20,719 nt of DNA, from NCBI GenBank assembly GCA_034434695.1, contig DAOTYY010000077.1, positions 1-20,719 on the forward strand, given 5' to 3'. Below, in pieces: positions 1-8,841 of the stretch. The translations under genes were made by a program, and so were the position numbers. Each line of letters begins with the position of its first letter. The stretch's first letter is position 1. Source of the stretch: DYEC01 sp034434695. Lineage in GTDB: Bacteria > Chloroflexota > Anaerolineae > Anaerolineales > Anaerolineaceae. A model generated the notes under the pieces. That model did no database searches. It saw nothing but the letters and a program-made list of their open reading frames with translations, and was not told the origin of the DNA.

Positions 1-2
1 AA

Positions 3-128
3 CTTGAACTGCTCAAAGGCAACACCAAACTCAATCACTTTGCTCTCAAATCAAAATTGTACGTACGCGCTATCCAATCGGCTTACGCTGCTCTTCGGGA
101 ACTCAATCCCGTTCAATTGGCTGCGTAA
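3..128 (+). CDS. C-terminal fragment of an unrecognised protein (5' end outside window)
   Basis: An open frame enters from the left edge and runs 41 codons to TAA at 126-128. The tail is rich in Leu, Ala and Lys and ends in a helix-like stretch finishing NPVQLAA. It has no start codon in the window because the gene begins upstream. The stop is followed at once by an AAGGTGAG ribosome-binding sequence (127-134) and the tsaE start at 145, the usual geometry of adjacent operon genes. This supports the frame as real and means that reading tsaE from further upstream would be wrong. I do not recognise the family from 41 residues, so no function is proposed. Confidence 0.55.
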   Translation, partial: LELLKGNTKLNHFALKSKLYVRAIQSAYAALRELNPVQLAA

Positions 129-144
129 GGTGAGTAATTCAGTC

Positions 145-639
145 ATGCCAATTTTTGCCCCTCAGGTTATTGAGTTTATCAGTCGCAGCCCGGAGCAGAC
201 GAGGCGGTTGGGCTTTCGGCTGGGTTCTCTCTTGCAGCCTGGTGATTTAATCTGTCTCTCTGGGGATTTGGGAACAGGCAAAACGACAATGGTGCAGGGA
301 ATCGCTCAAGGGTGGGGTTCTTTAGATGCAGTATCCAGTCCAACCTTTGTTCTGGTGAACACATATCGTAAACCGGATGGACAAGTTCTGCATCATCTAG
401 ATGCCTATCGCCTGCAGGATGCCTTAGAGGCTGAGGATTTGGATATTCATTTGATGCTTGAAACTGGAGCACTGGTAGTAGAATGGCCCGAACGCATTCA
501 GGCTGCTCTGGACCCTCAACACTTGTGGGTTCAATTTGCATGGCTGGCGGATGAGCAACGCGGCATGGTTTTTAAACCACGGGGAGAGCGATACGTGTCT
601 TTAGTCACGGAGTTTCGCCGTCGTACGTTTGGAGGTTAG
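145..639 (+). CDS. tsaE: tRNA t6A biosynthesis ATPase TsaE
   Basis: TsaE is the P-loop ATPase that works with TsaB and TsaD in the cytoplasm to make threonylcarbamoyl-adenosine at position 37 of ANN-reading tRNAs. From ATG 145 the product has 164 residues, normal for the family. The Walker A loop GDLGTGKTT is at residues 40-48, SPTF at 65-68, the HHLDAYR motif at 83-89, and a VVEWPER stretch lies further on. I chose ATG 145 over in-frame TTG 4 because the latter adds about 47 residues that do not resemble TsaE and overlap the preceding gene, and because AAGGTGAG lies 10-17 bases upstream of 145. The next gene, tsaB, starts two bases after the stop, and GGAGG for it sits inside the last codons. 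tsaD is not in the window. Confidence 0.95.
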   Translation: MPIFAPQVIEFISRSPEQTRRLGFRLGSLLQPGDLICLSGDLGTGKTTMVQGIAQGWGSLDAVSSPTFVLVNTYRKPDGQVLHHLDAYRLQDALEAEDLDIHLMLETGALVVEWPERIQAALDPQHLWVQFAWLADEQRGMVFKPRGERYVSLVTEFRRRTFGG

Positions 640-641
640 CT

Positions 642-1310
642 GTGCTGCTGGCTGTGGATACCTCGACGCAATGGATGGGGCTGGCATTATATGATGAAGC
701 CGGTGTATTGGGTGAGATGATCTGGCGAACGCAGAGTCATCACACGGTGGAATTATCTCCTTCCATTGCTGAGTTGTTGAAACGCTGTGGGGTAACTGTG
801 CACGAACTGCGGGCATTGGGAGTTGCGCTTGGTCCCGGCTCATTCACCAGCCTGCGTATTGGGCTTGCAGTGGTCAAGGGGTTGGGGATGGCGCTACATA
901 TTCCTGTGATTGGTATTCCTACACTGGACATCCTTGCGGCTGCGCAGCCTGTGCAAGATTTGACGCTGGCAGTTGTCCTTCATGCCGGGCGTGGACGTCT
1001 AGCAGTTGGGTGGTATCTGCCCATGGGCGACAAATGGCAGTTACAAGAAGGTCCACAAGTGATACGTATCGAGGAACTTGCCAAACAAATTCGCAAACCC
1101 ACCTTGGTTTGTGGTGAGCTGGATAAAGAAAGCCGTCAACTGCTTGGGCGAAAGTACAGAAACGTCATTCTGGTTTCACCTGCGAGCGCACTGCGCAGAC
1201 CTTCGTATCTGGCTGAATTGGCATGGAAGCGCTGGCGGGCTGGTAAAACGGACGACATTGCCTCTTTATCGCCGATTTATTTGCATGTTGTCGAATCCTC
1301 GTTGGAATAA
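642..1310 (+). CDS. tsaB: tRNA t6A biosynthesis protein TsaB
   Basis: TsaB (YeaZ) is the inactive ASKHA-fold partner that dimerises with TsaD in the t6A complex. The 222-residue product opens with the phosphate-loop-like MLLAVDTSTQ and carries the family signature GPGSFTSLRIG at residues 64-74, followed by a Gly- and Leu-rich helix. The start is GTG 642, placed 6 bases after GGAGG (631-635), and tsaE ends at 639. Length is typical. The gene sits between tsaE and rimI, an order common in bacteria. The C-terminal half is less conserved, as usual for TsaB. Confidence 0.95.
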   Translation: MLLAVDTSTQWMGLALYDEAGVLGEMIWRTQSHHTVELSPSIAELLKRCGVTVHELRALGVALGPGSFTSLRIGLAVVKGLGMALHIPVIGIPTLDILAAAQPVQDLTLAVVLHAGRGRLAVGWYLPMGDKWQLQEGPQVIRIEELAKQIRKPTLVCGELDKESRQLLGRKYRNVILVSPASALRRPSYLAELAWKRWRAGKTDDIASLSPIYLHVVESSLE

Positions 1311-1314
1311 GAAA

Positions 1315-1821
1315 ATGCCAGTCGCTCAGGAATTGTTGATTCGCCGGATGGAAGAGAAGGATATACCACAGGTATATGCTATTGATGTCGCTTCTTCTGC
1401 TTTACCCTGGAGTGAGCTTTCCTTACGATTCGAGTTGAACCAGAATCCGGCAGCACGCCTGTGGGTAGCAGGGATAATGGATGAGACGGGCGAAGAACGT
1501 GTGGTGGGTTTGCTGGTTTTGTGGGTCATCATGGATGAGGTGCATATTGCCAATATCGCTGTACATCCGGATTTTCGCCGTCGTCACATTGGTCAGAGGT
1601 TGCTTGCAAAAGGTTTGTTGGCTGCGAGCGAAGAAGGAGCGCGTTCGGCCTTTCTGGAAGTCAGGCGTGGGAATCTGGCAGCACAATCTTTGTACCGGCA
1701 GTTTGGCTTTGTTGAAACAGGAATACGACCTCGCTATTACCGTGATAACAGTGAAGACGCAGTACTGATGACGTTGGAGAACTTGCGACCAGATCTCTTA
1801 CATAGAACAATATGGTCATAA
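1315..1821 (+). CDS. rimI: ribosomal protein S18 alanine N-acetyltransferase-like GNAT (RimI)
   Basis: This is a GNAT-fold N-acetyltransferase of 168 residues. The acetyl-CoA loop is visible as RRRHIGQRL (about residues 88-96) after the beta strand HIANIAVHP. The C-terminal NLAAQSLYRQFGF and the following RYYRDNSEDAVLM are classic RimI motifs. RimI acetylates the N-terminal alanine of ribosomal protein S18, and the tsaE-tsaB-rimI order supports RimI over another GNAT. ATG 1315 lies 5 bases after the tsaB stop. ATG 1285 is a possible alternative start giving ten extra residues, but it would overlap tsaB. Substrate specificity is inferred from family and neighbourhood only. Confidence 0.88.
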   Translation: MPVAQELLIRRMEEKDIPQVYAIDVASSALPWSELSLRFELNQNPAARLWVAGIMDETGEERVVGLLVLWVIMDEVHIANIAVHPDFRRRHIGQRLLAKGLLAASEEGARSAFLEVRRGNLAAQSLYRQFGFVETGIRPRYYRDNSEDAVLMTLENLRPDLLHRTIWS

Positions 1822-1843
1822 ATAATTACAGGAGCCTGTGGAG

Positions 1844-2503
1844 ATGGAAGCTGAAAAAGTGTTGGAAGAAATTGCACGTCAGGTGAGGGTATGTACCCGG
1901 TGTATGTTGCATCACTCGCGTAAAAATGGTGTTCCGGGGGAGGGACCTGCGCATGCGGAGATCATGCTGATTGGCGAGGGCCCGGGTTTTTATGAGAATG
2001 AGCAGGGGCGTCCATTTGTGGGTGCGGCGGGTAAATATCTGGATGAGTTATTGCAAAAGGCGGGTCTCAGGCGTTCCGACGTATTTATTACTAATGTGGT
2101 CAAGTGCCGACCGCCAGGAAATCGAGATCCATTGCCGGAAGAACTTGCCGCATGTAGTGATTTTCTGGAGCGTCAAATTGAAGTGATCAACCCTCGTATC
2201 ATTATCACATTAGGACGCTATTCGATGGCGCGTTTTTTCCCTAATGTTCGTATCAGCGATGTTCACGGTCAGGCGCGCTGGGTAGGGGGGCGGATGGTCA
2301 TTGCCATGTATCATCCCGCTGCAGCCCTTCATCAGCCTTCATTGAAGTTAGCTGTTGAGCGTGATTTTGCCCGTCTGGCGGATTACATTCAACAGGCGCG
2401 TCAGTCGCCACAGGCTGAGATGAAAATCGAATCTACCCCTGAGCAAGTTTCTGAGGATAAAAAAACTGAAAGTAATGCACCGACGCAGTTGAGTTTGTTT
2501 TAA
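1844..2503 (+). CDS. udg: uracil-DNA glycosylase, family 4 (4Fe-4S type)
   Basis: This enzyme removes uracil from DNA in base-excision repair. From ATG 1844 the product has 219 residues. Four cysteines that would hold the [4Fe-4S] cluster are present: C17 and C20 (CTRC), C88 (KCRPPGNRDP) and C104 (AACSDF). The active-site loop GEGPG is at 44-48, the uracil-pocket stretch GRPFVG follows, and MYHPAA at 155-160 is the second catalytic motif. ATG 1844 lies 9 bases after AGGAG (1830-1834); the nearby GTG 1838 is too close to that site. The last 35 or so residues are polar and probably disordered. It follows rimI by 22 bases and probably closes the housekeeping operon. Confidence 0.93.
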   Translation: MEAEKVLEEIARQVRVCTRCMLHHSRKNGVPGEGPAHAEIMLIGEGPGFYENEQGRPFVGAAGKYLDELLQKAGLRRSDVFITNVVKCRPPGNRDPLPEELAACSDFLERQIEVINPRIIITLGRYSMARFFPNVRISDVHGQARWVGGRMVIAMYHPAAALHQPSLKLAVERDFARLADYIQQARQSPQAEMKIESTPEQVSEDKKTESNAPTQLSLF

Positions 2504-2517
2504 TCTACTTCTATTAT
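2489..2517 (+). promoter_or_regulatory. predicted promoter of the polysaccharide locus
   Basis: TTGAGT (2489-2494), a 17-base spacer, then TATTAT (2512-2517). Transcription would begin near 2524, just upstream of GAGG (2525-2528), which serves ATG 2534. The -35 lies in the last codons of the uracil-DNA glycosylase. No factor-independent terminator is seen between the two genes, so read-through from upstream is also possible. Confidence 0.5.
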
Positions 2518-2533
2518 GCAAAGAGAGGTTAGT

Positions 2534-3862
2534 ATGGCGGAAAAACCGTTTGATGTATTGATGCGCCGTTTGAAGGAACGCAGTGCTCGGGTGTCTATTT
2601 TAGGTCTCGGGTATGTTGGCTTGCCGCTGGCAGTAGTGTTTGCGGAAGCTGGTTTTAATGTAGTTGGGATTGATCCAGTAGAAGAGAAAGTGGCAATGAT
2701 CAATCGTGGGGAGAGCTATATTCTAGATGTCCCATCCGAACAGATACAGCGTCTGGTGGATAAAGGATTATTACGCGCCAGCACCGATTTCAGTGAACTG
2801 CGGTCGGCGGACGCGGTCAGCATTTGTGTGCCAACTCCCTTGCGAAAAACAGGCGACCCTGATCTATCATTCATTGTTTCTGCGACTGAGGCGCTGGCGC
2901 CATACATGCACTCAGGCATGGTCATCGTGCTTGAATCCAGCACTTACCCAGGGACAACCCGCGAAATGCTATTGCCCAGACTGCAAAGCTGTTGTGGTTT
3001 AAAGGTCGGCGAGGACTTTTTCCTTGCTTTTTCGCCGGAACGGGTGGACCCGGGGCGCAAAGACTGGACGACATATAACACGCCAAAGGTTGTGGGTGGA
3101 ATTACCCCCGCATGCTGCGAAGTATCAGCGACTTGGTATGCTCAGGCAGTGAAAACGGTCGTGCCAGTCAGCTCAACTGAAGTAGCTGAGATGGCGAAGT
3201 TGCTCGAAAACACGTTTCGCATGATCAACATCGGTCTGGTCAACGAATTAGCGATCATGTGCGATCGTTTGGGAGTGGATGTCTGGGAAGTGATTGAAGC
3301 TGCTGCTACCAAGCCCTTTGGGTTCATGAAATTCACTCCTGGTCCAGGCTTGGGCGGGCATTGTATCCCGATTGATCCGCTCTATCTCTCGTGGAAACTG
3401 AAGTCATTGAACTACAATGCGCGCTTTATCGAGTTGGCATCTGAAATCAATACCAACATGCCGCGTTTCGCGGTTGGAAAGGTACAAGATGCTCTGAACG
3501 ATCGTGGGAAGCCGGTAAAGGGCAGCCGGGTTTTCATTTTGGGCGCGGCTTACAAAGCGGATATAGATGACATCCGCGAGTCACCTGCGCTGGATGTCAT
3601 TGGGCTGTTGATGAAAAAAGGCGCACAGGTCAGCTATCATGACCCCTACATCAAACACATTGAGCATGAATATGAGGGATGGCATCTTTCCCGTGTTGAG
3701 AATTTGATGGAGGCTGTGCGCAGTGCAGATTGCGTGGTTATTGTGACCAATCATTCGGCATATGACTATGCTGCGATTTTGGAAAATGCCCAATTAATTG
3801 TAGATACCCGTAATGCGCTTGGAAAGCTTACCAGGAATCATCCAAAGGTGGTTAAACTCTAA
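2534..3862 (+). CDS. wbpA: UDP-N-acetylglucosamine 6-dehydrogenase, WbpA type
   Basis: This NAD-dependent enzyme oxidises C6 of UDP-GlcNAc to UDP-GlcNAcA. The product has 442 residues. The Rossmann motif GLGYVG is at 24-29, SPERVDPG near 167-174, the KLLENTFR helix at 222-229, and the catalytic cysteine C277 sits in GLGGHCIPIDP. The last two motifs and TKPFGF closely match my memory of Pseudomonas WbpA rather than UDP-glucose dehydrogenase. ATG 2534 is preferred over ATG 2516 because GAGG lies 5 bases before it and 2516 falls in the predicted -10 box. The stop overlaps the next start (TAATG at 3860-3864). Its likely partners WbpB, WbpD and WbpE are encoded about 9 kb downstream. Confidence 0.85.
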   Translation: MAEKPFDVLMRRLKERSARVSILGLGYVGLPLAVVFAEAGFNVVGIDPVEEKVAMINRGESYILDVPSEQIQRLVDKGLLRASTDFSELRSADAVSICVPTPLRKTGDPDLSFIVSATEALAPYMHSGMVIVLESSTYPGTTREMLLPRLQSCCGLKVGEDFFLAFSPERVDPGRKDWTTYNTPKVVGGITPACCEVSATWYAQAVKTVVPVSSTEVAEMAKLLENTFRMINIGLVNELAIMCDRLGVDVWEVIEAAATKPFGFMKFTPGPGLGGHCIPIDPLYLSWKLKSLNYNARFIELASEINTNMPRFAVGKVQDALNDRGKPVKGSRVFILGAAYKADIDDIRESPALDVIGLLMKKGAQVSYHDPYIKHIEHEYEGWHLSRVENLMEAVRSADCVVIVTNHSAYDYAAILENAQLIVDTRNALGKLTRNHPKVVKL

Positions 3863-4839
3863 TGGCAAAATACCTTGTCACTGGTGCAGCAGGCTTTATT
3901 GCCTATCATACCTGTAAGTTTCTTCTGGCGGATGGGCATACGATCATCGGCATAGACAATATGAATGACGCATATGATGTGCGATTGAAACACTGGCGTG
4001 CCGAACAGCTCAAACTATACCCCAATTTTTATTTCCTTCAACAAGATGTTTGTGATTTTCCGGCGCTGGAAAAGCTGACTGCTGTGTATGGACCTTTTGA
4101 TGCGGTCATCAATTTGGCAGCGCGCGCAGGCGTGCGCGCCAGTGTTGAGAACCCATGGGCATTTGTTGAAACGAATATGACTGGAACGTTGAACCTGCTA
4201 GAGATTTGCCGCCGAGCCCAGATTCCAAAGTTTATTCTGGCATCAACTTCAAGCATATACGGCAAGAACGCACCTTTGCCTACCCCGGAGGATGCAGATA
4301 GCAGCAGCCCGTTACAGCCATACGCCGCCAGCAAAAAAGGTGCTGAGGCGATGTGTCATGCTTACCATTATCTGTACGGAATTGATGTCACAGTGGTGCG
4401 TTATTTTACAGTCTATGGTCCTGCCGGTCGTCCGGACATGGTGATGTTTCGATTTGCTCAATGGATTTCAGAAGGTCGCACGGTGAGACTGAATGGCAAT
4501 GGTGAGCAGTCGCGTGGGTTTACTTATGTGGATGATATTGCACGCGGCACAATTTCAGCTCTCAGACCGTTAGGGTATGAAATCATCAACCTTGGTGGAC
4601 ATGAAACGATCACCATTAATGAAATGATCGCCATTCTGGAAGAATTGATTGGGCGAAAAGCGCAGATAGAATATTATCCATTTCACAAGGCTGACATGAT
4701 GGCAAATTGGGCGGACGTATCCAAAGCCCGGCGCTTGCTTGACTGGGAACCACAGGTATCCTTGCGGGAGGGAATGCGCCGTCTGGTTGCTTGGTATCAG
4801 GCAGAAAGAGATTGGGCAAGCCAAATTCTTACCCCATGA
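3862..4839 (+). CDS. NAD-dependent nucleotide-sugar epimerase, UDP-glucuronate 4-epimerase-like
   Basis: This is an extended short-chain dehydrogenase/reductase of 325 residues. The NAD loop is GAAGFIA at residues 8-14, where the usual third glycine is alanine. The serine/threonine patch STSSIYG is at 128-134, and the catalytic Y154 and K158 lie in YAASK. The segments GIDNMNDAYDV, FTVYGPAGRPDM and FTYVDDI are characteristic of the UDP-glucuronate 4-epimerase (CapI/LpsL) group. It directly follows the WbpA-type dehydrogenase with a one-base overlap, so its substrate could equally be UDP-GlcNAcA, as in the TviB/TviC pair that makes UDP-GalNAcA. The fold and the 4-epimerase class are well supported; the sugar is inference. 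Confidence 0.82.
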   Translation: MAKYLVTGAAGFIAYHTCKFLLADGHTIIGIDNMNDAYDVRLKHWRAEQLKLYPNFYFLQQDVCDFPALEKLTAVYGPFDAVINLAARAGVRASVENPWAFVETNMTGTLNLLEICRRAQIPKFILASTSSIYGKNAPLPTPEDADSSSPLQPYAASKKGAEAMCHAYHYLYGIDVTVVRYFTVYGPAGRPDMVMFRFAQWISEGRTVRLNGNGEQSRGFTYVDDIARGTISALRPLGYEIINLGGHETITINEMIAILEELIGRKAQIEYYPFHKADMMANWADVSKARRLLDWEPQVSLREGMRRLVAWYQAERDWASQILTP

Positions 4840-6167
4840 GTCTTTCAGTGAAGTGGCTGCAGGATAAAGTGCTGTTGCGGGTGATTCGTAATACGGGATA
4901 CCTGTTCAGCAGTCAGGGTATCAGTATGGTTTTAAGCACGCTGCAAGGCATCCTGGCAGCGTTACTTTTGGGTCCTGCCAGTTATGGCGCGCTGGGGGTG
5001 GTGATCCTGTTTGCTTCCAGTGTCAATCGTCTGCTCTCATTTCGAATGGGCGAAGTGGTGGTAAAGTATGCTGGTCAGGCGCTAGCTCTGGGACAAAGAG
5101 AGCGCGCAGCAGCGGTCATCAAGGTTGCAGGGATGACCGAAGCGATTACATCTGTGACAGCTTATGGTTTGCTGGTACTGTTCTCACCTTTGGCTGCGGT
5201 TTACTTGTTAAAGGACCCCGCAGCCGCATCATGGATTATTGTTTATGGTCTGGCATTACTGGCAAACTTGATGACAGAGACCGCCAGCGCAGTGCTACAG
5301 ATTGGTGATCACTTTCGTATTCAGGCGCTGATCAACTTTTTCGCCAGTGCTTTGACGGCGGGTTTGATTCTGCTTGCTTTTATTTTTCATGGTGATATTG
5401 GAGTTGTTTTGATGGCGTATTTGCTTGGCAAATTGGTTTCTGGGATTGGACCAATGCTGGCTGCTTACGGCAAGCTTAAGCACATGCTGGGTGAAAACTG
5501 GCTAAGCGCGCCGTTAGGATTACTCCAAGATCGTTCGGCAATTGCTCGTTTTGCCATCAGTACCAACTTGAGCGGGACGATTAATCTGGTGATTCGGGAT
5601 AGCGAAGTGTTATGGGTGGGCTTTTTCCTAAGCACACTGCAGGCTGGCTATTTTAAGTTTGCGCTGGCAGTGATGAATATCATATTGATGCCGATTAATC
5701 CGTTCATTGCGACTACCTTCCCAGAAATTAGTCGCACGGTGGCGGAGAAGAAATGGGATGTGTTACAGACGCTGTTGCGACGCACCGCATGGATTGCTTT
5801 CGCCTGGACGATGAGCGCGGTGGCAGGGCTGGTACTTTTAGGACAGCCGTTTTTGAGCTGGCTCAAAAGCGGTGCTTATTTACCTTCCTATCCGGCTATC
5901 CTGATCCTGGTGGCTGGTTACGGGTTTGCAAACGTCTTTTTCTGGAACCGTCCGTTGATGCTGGCATTTGGCAAACCGAATTTCCCGTTACTGGTTACCT
6001 TTCTGGTTGGGATTGTGAAGACTGTATTGATGTTCATTCTCGTACCACGTTTCGGTTTTCTCGCGCAGGCGTGGCTGCTCTCCGGTTACTTTATCCTTTC
6101 AGTGGGGATCATTGTCTGGCGTTGTCAGCGTGAAATCAATCGGGCAAAGCGGGGAGGTGGTTTGTGA
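4836..6167 (+). CDS. polysaccharide flippase, Wzx/MATE-like
   Basis: A 443-residue integral membrane protein made of about twelve to fourteen hydrophobic segments separated by short basic loops, the layout of the Polysacc_synt/Wzx family that moves undecaprenyl-linked oligosaccharides across the cytoplasmic membrane. The N-terminal part with GYLFSSQGISMVLSTLQGI and LGPASYGALGV is typical of the family. ATG 4836 overlaps the epimerase stop (ATGA). No Shine-Dalgarno sequence is visible, so translational coupling is likely. An upstream in-frame TTG at 4791 would only add residues overlapping the epimerase. The 3' end overlaps the next gene by four bases. Confidence 0.85.
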   Translation: MSLSVKWLQDKVLLRVIRNTGYLFSSQGISMVLSTLQGILAALLLGPASYGALGVVILFASSVNRLLSFRMGEVVVKYAGQALALGQRERAAAVIKVAGMTEAITSVTAYGLLVLFSPLAAVYLLKDPAAASWIIVYGLALLANLMTETASAVLQIGDHFRIQALINFFASALTAGLILLAFIFHGDIGVVLMAYLLGKLVSGIGPMLAAYGKLKHMLGENWLSAPLGLLQDRSAIARFAISTNLSGTINLVIRDSEVLWVGFFLSTLQAGYFKFALAVMNIILMPINPFIATTFPEISRTVAEKKWDVLQTLLRRTAWIAFAWTMSAVAGLVLLGQPFLSWLKSGAYLPSYPAILILVAGYGFANVFFWNRPLMLAFGKPNFPLLVTFLVGIVKTVLMFILVPRFGFLAQAWLLSGYFILSVGIIVWRCQREINRAKRGGGL

Positions 6168-7297
6168 AAATCGCCTGTATCGCTTCCTCAACGATACCCT
6201 CCACAACCGCAAATAGCATTCAGGTCATGAAAGTTTGTCAGGCTTTGCGGCAGGTGAATGGGCCGGTTCGCTTATGGGTTCCTGGCGACCAAGGGACGGA
6301 TTGGACGCAACTGGCAGATTTTTATGGATTGTCTACGCCCTTTGAGGTGCAGTGGATTGAGACCAGACGTGTATGGAAACGATATGATCTGGCATGGAAA
6401 TCAGTTGGATTGGCGCAACGCTGGGGTGCAACTTTGATTTATACCTGGATGTTACAAAGTGCTGTTCTGGCGCTGTGGCGTGGTTTCCCAGTGATTTTGG
6501 AATTGCATGACCGACCAAGCGGACGATTGGGTACGCGGTTGTTTCGTGAGTTTATTCGTTATCCAGGCAGGAAGCGCCTTCTGGTGATTACGGAGGCTTT
6601 GCTTGAACGGGTGCAGCAACAGTATCACTGGTTACCGTCACAAGATATGGTGCAAATTGCTCCCAATGGAACGGAACTGGAGCGTTATGCGAACTTGCCT
6701 CGTCCAGAAGAAGCGCGCCGCCTGCTCGGGTTACCACAAACACTGACGGTAGTATATAGTGGCAGTTTTTATACCGGGCGCGGATTGGATTTGTTATTGC
6801 AGCTTGCGCATGATTTTCCAACGGTGTTGTTTTTATGGGTTGGCGGGCGTCCCCAGGATATTCTGGAGTGGAAGAATCGGTTGAATAACATGGGGTTGCG
6901 CAATGTTCATCTGACAGGGTTCGTGGAGAACAGTCGTTTGCCGTTGTATCAGGCGGCTGGCGACGTGCTTTTGATGCCATACGAGCAGGCAATTTCGGGA
7001 AGCAGCGGCGGCAATTCAGCCGAGATTTGCAGTCCAATGAAGATGTTTGATTATCTGGCTTGTGGGCGTCCCATTCTTGCCAGTGATCTGCCAGTTTTTC
7101 ATGAGGTTTTGAATGAGCGGAATGCGGTGTTTTGTCCACCGCAGGACTCTGTTGCATGGAGCAAAGCGCTTGAGTTACTGTTGAAAGATGCAGACAGGCG
7201 GCAAAGATTGGGTAAACAGGCGAAAGCTGATGCGGCGCGTTACACGTGGCGCAGTCGTGCTGAACGTGCGCTTTCTGAATTTTCGATATTGCCTTGA
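6164..7297 (+). CDS. glycosyltransferase family 4 (GT-B fold)
   Basis: A 377-residue retaining glycosyltransferase of the GT-B fold. The C-terminal donor-binding domain is clear: a PNG turn at 167-169, strand VVYSGSFYTGRGLDLL near 197-211, and the sugar-nucleotide site SPMKMFDYLACGRP (about 290-303), equivalent to the usual E(x7)E region of family 4. The N-terminal domain has a loose IPSTTANSIQVMK acceptor loop. GTG 6164 is preceded by GGGGAGGTGG and overlaps the flippase stop as GTGA. It probably adds one sugar to the lipid-linked repeat unit on the cytoplasmic face. Donor and linkage cannot be read from sequence. Confidence 0.87.
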   Translation: MKIACIASSTIPSTTANSIQVMKVCQALRQVNGPVRLWVPGDQGTDWTQLADFYGLSTPFEVQWIETRRVWKRYDLAWKSVGLAQRWGATLIYTWMLQSAVLALWRGFPVILELHDRPSGRLGTRLFREFIRYPGRKRLLVITEALLERVQQQYHWLPSQDMVQIAPNGTELERYANLPRPEEARRLLGLPQTLTVVYSGSFYTGRGLDLLLQLAHDFPTVLFLWVGGRPQDILEWKNRLNNMGLRNVHLTGFVENSRLPLYQAAGDVLLMPYEQAISGSSGGNSAEICSPMKMFDYLACGRPILASDLPVFHEVLNERNAVFCPPQDSVAWSKALELLLKDADRRQRLGKQAKADAARYTWRSRAERALSEFSILP

Positions 7298-7317
7298 CGG
7301 ATAAGAGGTTTATTTTG

Positions 7318-8841
7318 ATGAAAGCTATCAAGCGGCTGATTTTTTCCCTGTTTGTCGGACTGGTGACCGGAGCAGTGCTGGCTATGCTCGGCCCGGGCGA
7401 TTTCTGGCGTGGCTGGCTGGCGGCGGGGTTTTTGTGTTGGTTAAGTGTGTTTTTTCTCTGGACTGTTGGGCTTTGGGCAGGTGCCAGGAAAACGCTGATT
7501 TGGATGATTGTGCTGGCGTTTGTACTCCGGCTTGGAATCGGGATGGCGATTAGCCTGGCACTACCCATATATGGACACAATGAGCCAACCCAGAAGGCTG
7601 GTTATCTCTTTTATGATGCCTACAAACGCGATCAGGAATCCTGGGGAATGGCATTGTCTAATTCTTCATTTGTAGACGCGCTATATATGGAGTTTGACAC
7701 AGACCAGTATGGGGGGATATTGGTACTGGGGGGGATGGTATATTCCTATCTCAGCCCGGATGCTCACCGACCGTTTCTTATACTGATTCTCGGTGCTTTT
7801 GCAGCCGCACTTGGTGTACCCTTTTTCTGGCGTGCGGTCAATCAGCGCTGGAACATTGCTCTGGCAAATCTGGCAGGATGGATTTTAGTTTTGTATCCGG
7901 ATGGCATCTTTTTCGGTGCCTCTCAAATGCGGGAACCGTTTTTGATAGGGTTGAGTTGTATTGCTTTTTGGTCGGTGGTGGAATGGGCAGCGGATAAACG
8001 CTCGGCAATTTTGGCTTTTGCTTTCAGCACAGCCGGGATGGTTGTGTTCTCTTCGCGGGCTTTTCTGGCAGTGGTAGCAGTATTGGCAGTGTGGTTCTGG
8101 CTGGAATACTTGCTGCCTCGCTCAAAAGTTTGGCACCTTGCCGGCGTCATTGGGTTAATGGTTGCGGGATTAGGCTTGTTTTTTGTGTTGGGCGGTTGGT
8201 TGAAGTCTGTTGCCTGGTATGATTTGCGATTGACTGTGTTGGATTCTGGGCGCTGGCAAGAGGCTTTGAATCAGATACAGGGCTGGCTGAAAACGCCGGT
8301 GCTGATTGGTTATGGATTGACACAGCCGGTTTTGCCGGCAGCAATCGCCTATCCTACTGTGTGGATATGGAAAGTGATCGCTATTCTGCGCGCAGCGGGG
8401 TGGTATGCACTGGCGCCTTTATTGCTGTATGCTTTGTACACCTCTTTTAAGGCACAGCCACTGGCTGATCGCCGTGTGCTTGTCTGGTTTGCCGTTGCCG
8501 TAGTCATTTGGACGCTGATCTCTTCGGCACGTGCTGGGGGCGACCAGTGGGATAACCCGCGCTATCGAACGCTGTTTTTACCGTGGATGGCGCTTCTGGC
8601 TGCTTGGGCAATGCGGTATGCACTGGCTGTGCGCGATTTCTGGTTGGTACGCTGGCTGCTGGTGGAGTTCATTTTTCTGGCGTTTTTTACGCACTGGTAT
8701 TTCACTCGTTACTTCCAATGGAGTGGTCGGATGCCCTTTTGGCGGATGATTACCTGGATTTTGGGCTTGAGCGCGTTCGTGTTGAGTAGTGGCTGGTTGT
8801 GGGATGTATGGCGCTGGTGGCGAAAGAGACGTGCACAATAA
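7318..8841 (+). CDS. polytopic membrane protein, Wzy-polymerase or GT-C-like
   Basis: A 507-residue protein with roughly ten to twelve membrane segments, many Trp residues and a basic C-terminus (WRWWRKRRAQ). A long exported loop follows the third helix and carries LFYDAYKRDQESWG, and a later YPDGIFFGASQMREPF motif precedes another helix. Both are reminiscent of GT-C enzymes such as GT39-type transferases, while the position next to a flippase suits an O-unit polymerase (Wzy). I cannot separate the two. ATG 7318 is chosen because AGAGG (7304-7308) lies 9 bases upstream; an in-frame TTG 7294 overlaps the previous stop but has no better site. It appears to be the last gene of its unit, since a new promoter follows at 8883. 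Confidence 0.7.
   Translation: MKAIKRLIFSLFVGLVTGAVLAMLGPGDFWRGWLAAGFLCWLSVFFLWTVGLWAGARKTLIWMIVLAFVLRLGIGMAISLALPIYGHNEPTQKAGYLFYDAYKRDQESWGMALSNSSFVDALYMEFDTDQYGGILVLGGMVYSYLSPDAHRPFLILILGAFAAALGVPFFWRAVNQRWNIALANLAGWILVLYPDGIFFGASQMREPFLIGLSCIAFWSVVEWAADKRSAILAFAFSTAGMVVFSSRAFLAVVAVLAVWFWLEYLLPRSKVWHLAGVIGLMVAGLGLFFVLGGWLKSVAWYDLRLTVLDSGRWQEALNQIQGWLKTPVLIGYGLTQPVLPAAIAYPTVWIWKVIAILRAAGWYALAPLLLYALYTSFKAQPLADRRVLVWFAVAVVIWTLISSARAGGDQWDNPRYRTLFLPWMALLAAWAMRYALAVRDFWLVRWLLVEFIFLAFFTHWYFTRYFQWSGRMPFWRMITWILGLSAFVLSSGWLWDVWRWWRKRRAQ

Noticed and set aside
4..144. N-terminal extension of tsaE from TTG 4
   Set aside because: The extension does not resemble TsaE and overlaps the end of another gene in a different frame. 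ATG 145 has a proper ribosome-binding site.
6588..7580. 330-codon open frame on the minus strand
   Set aside because: It is antisense to a clear family 4 glycosyltransferase and the following membrane protein. Composition rich in Ser, Pro, Thr and His is typical of a shadow frame.
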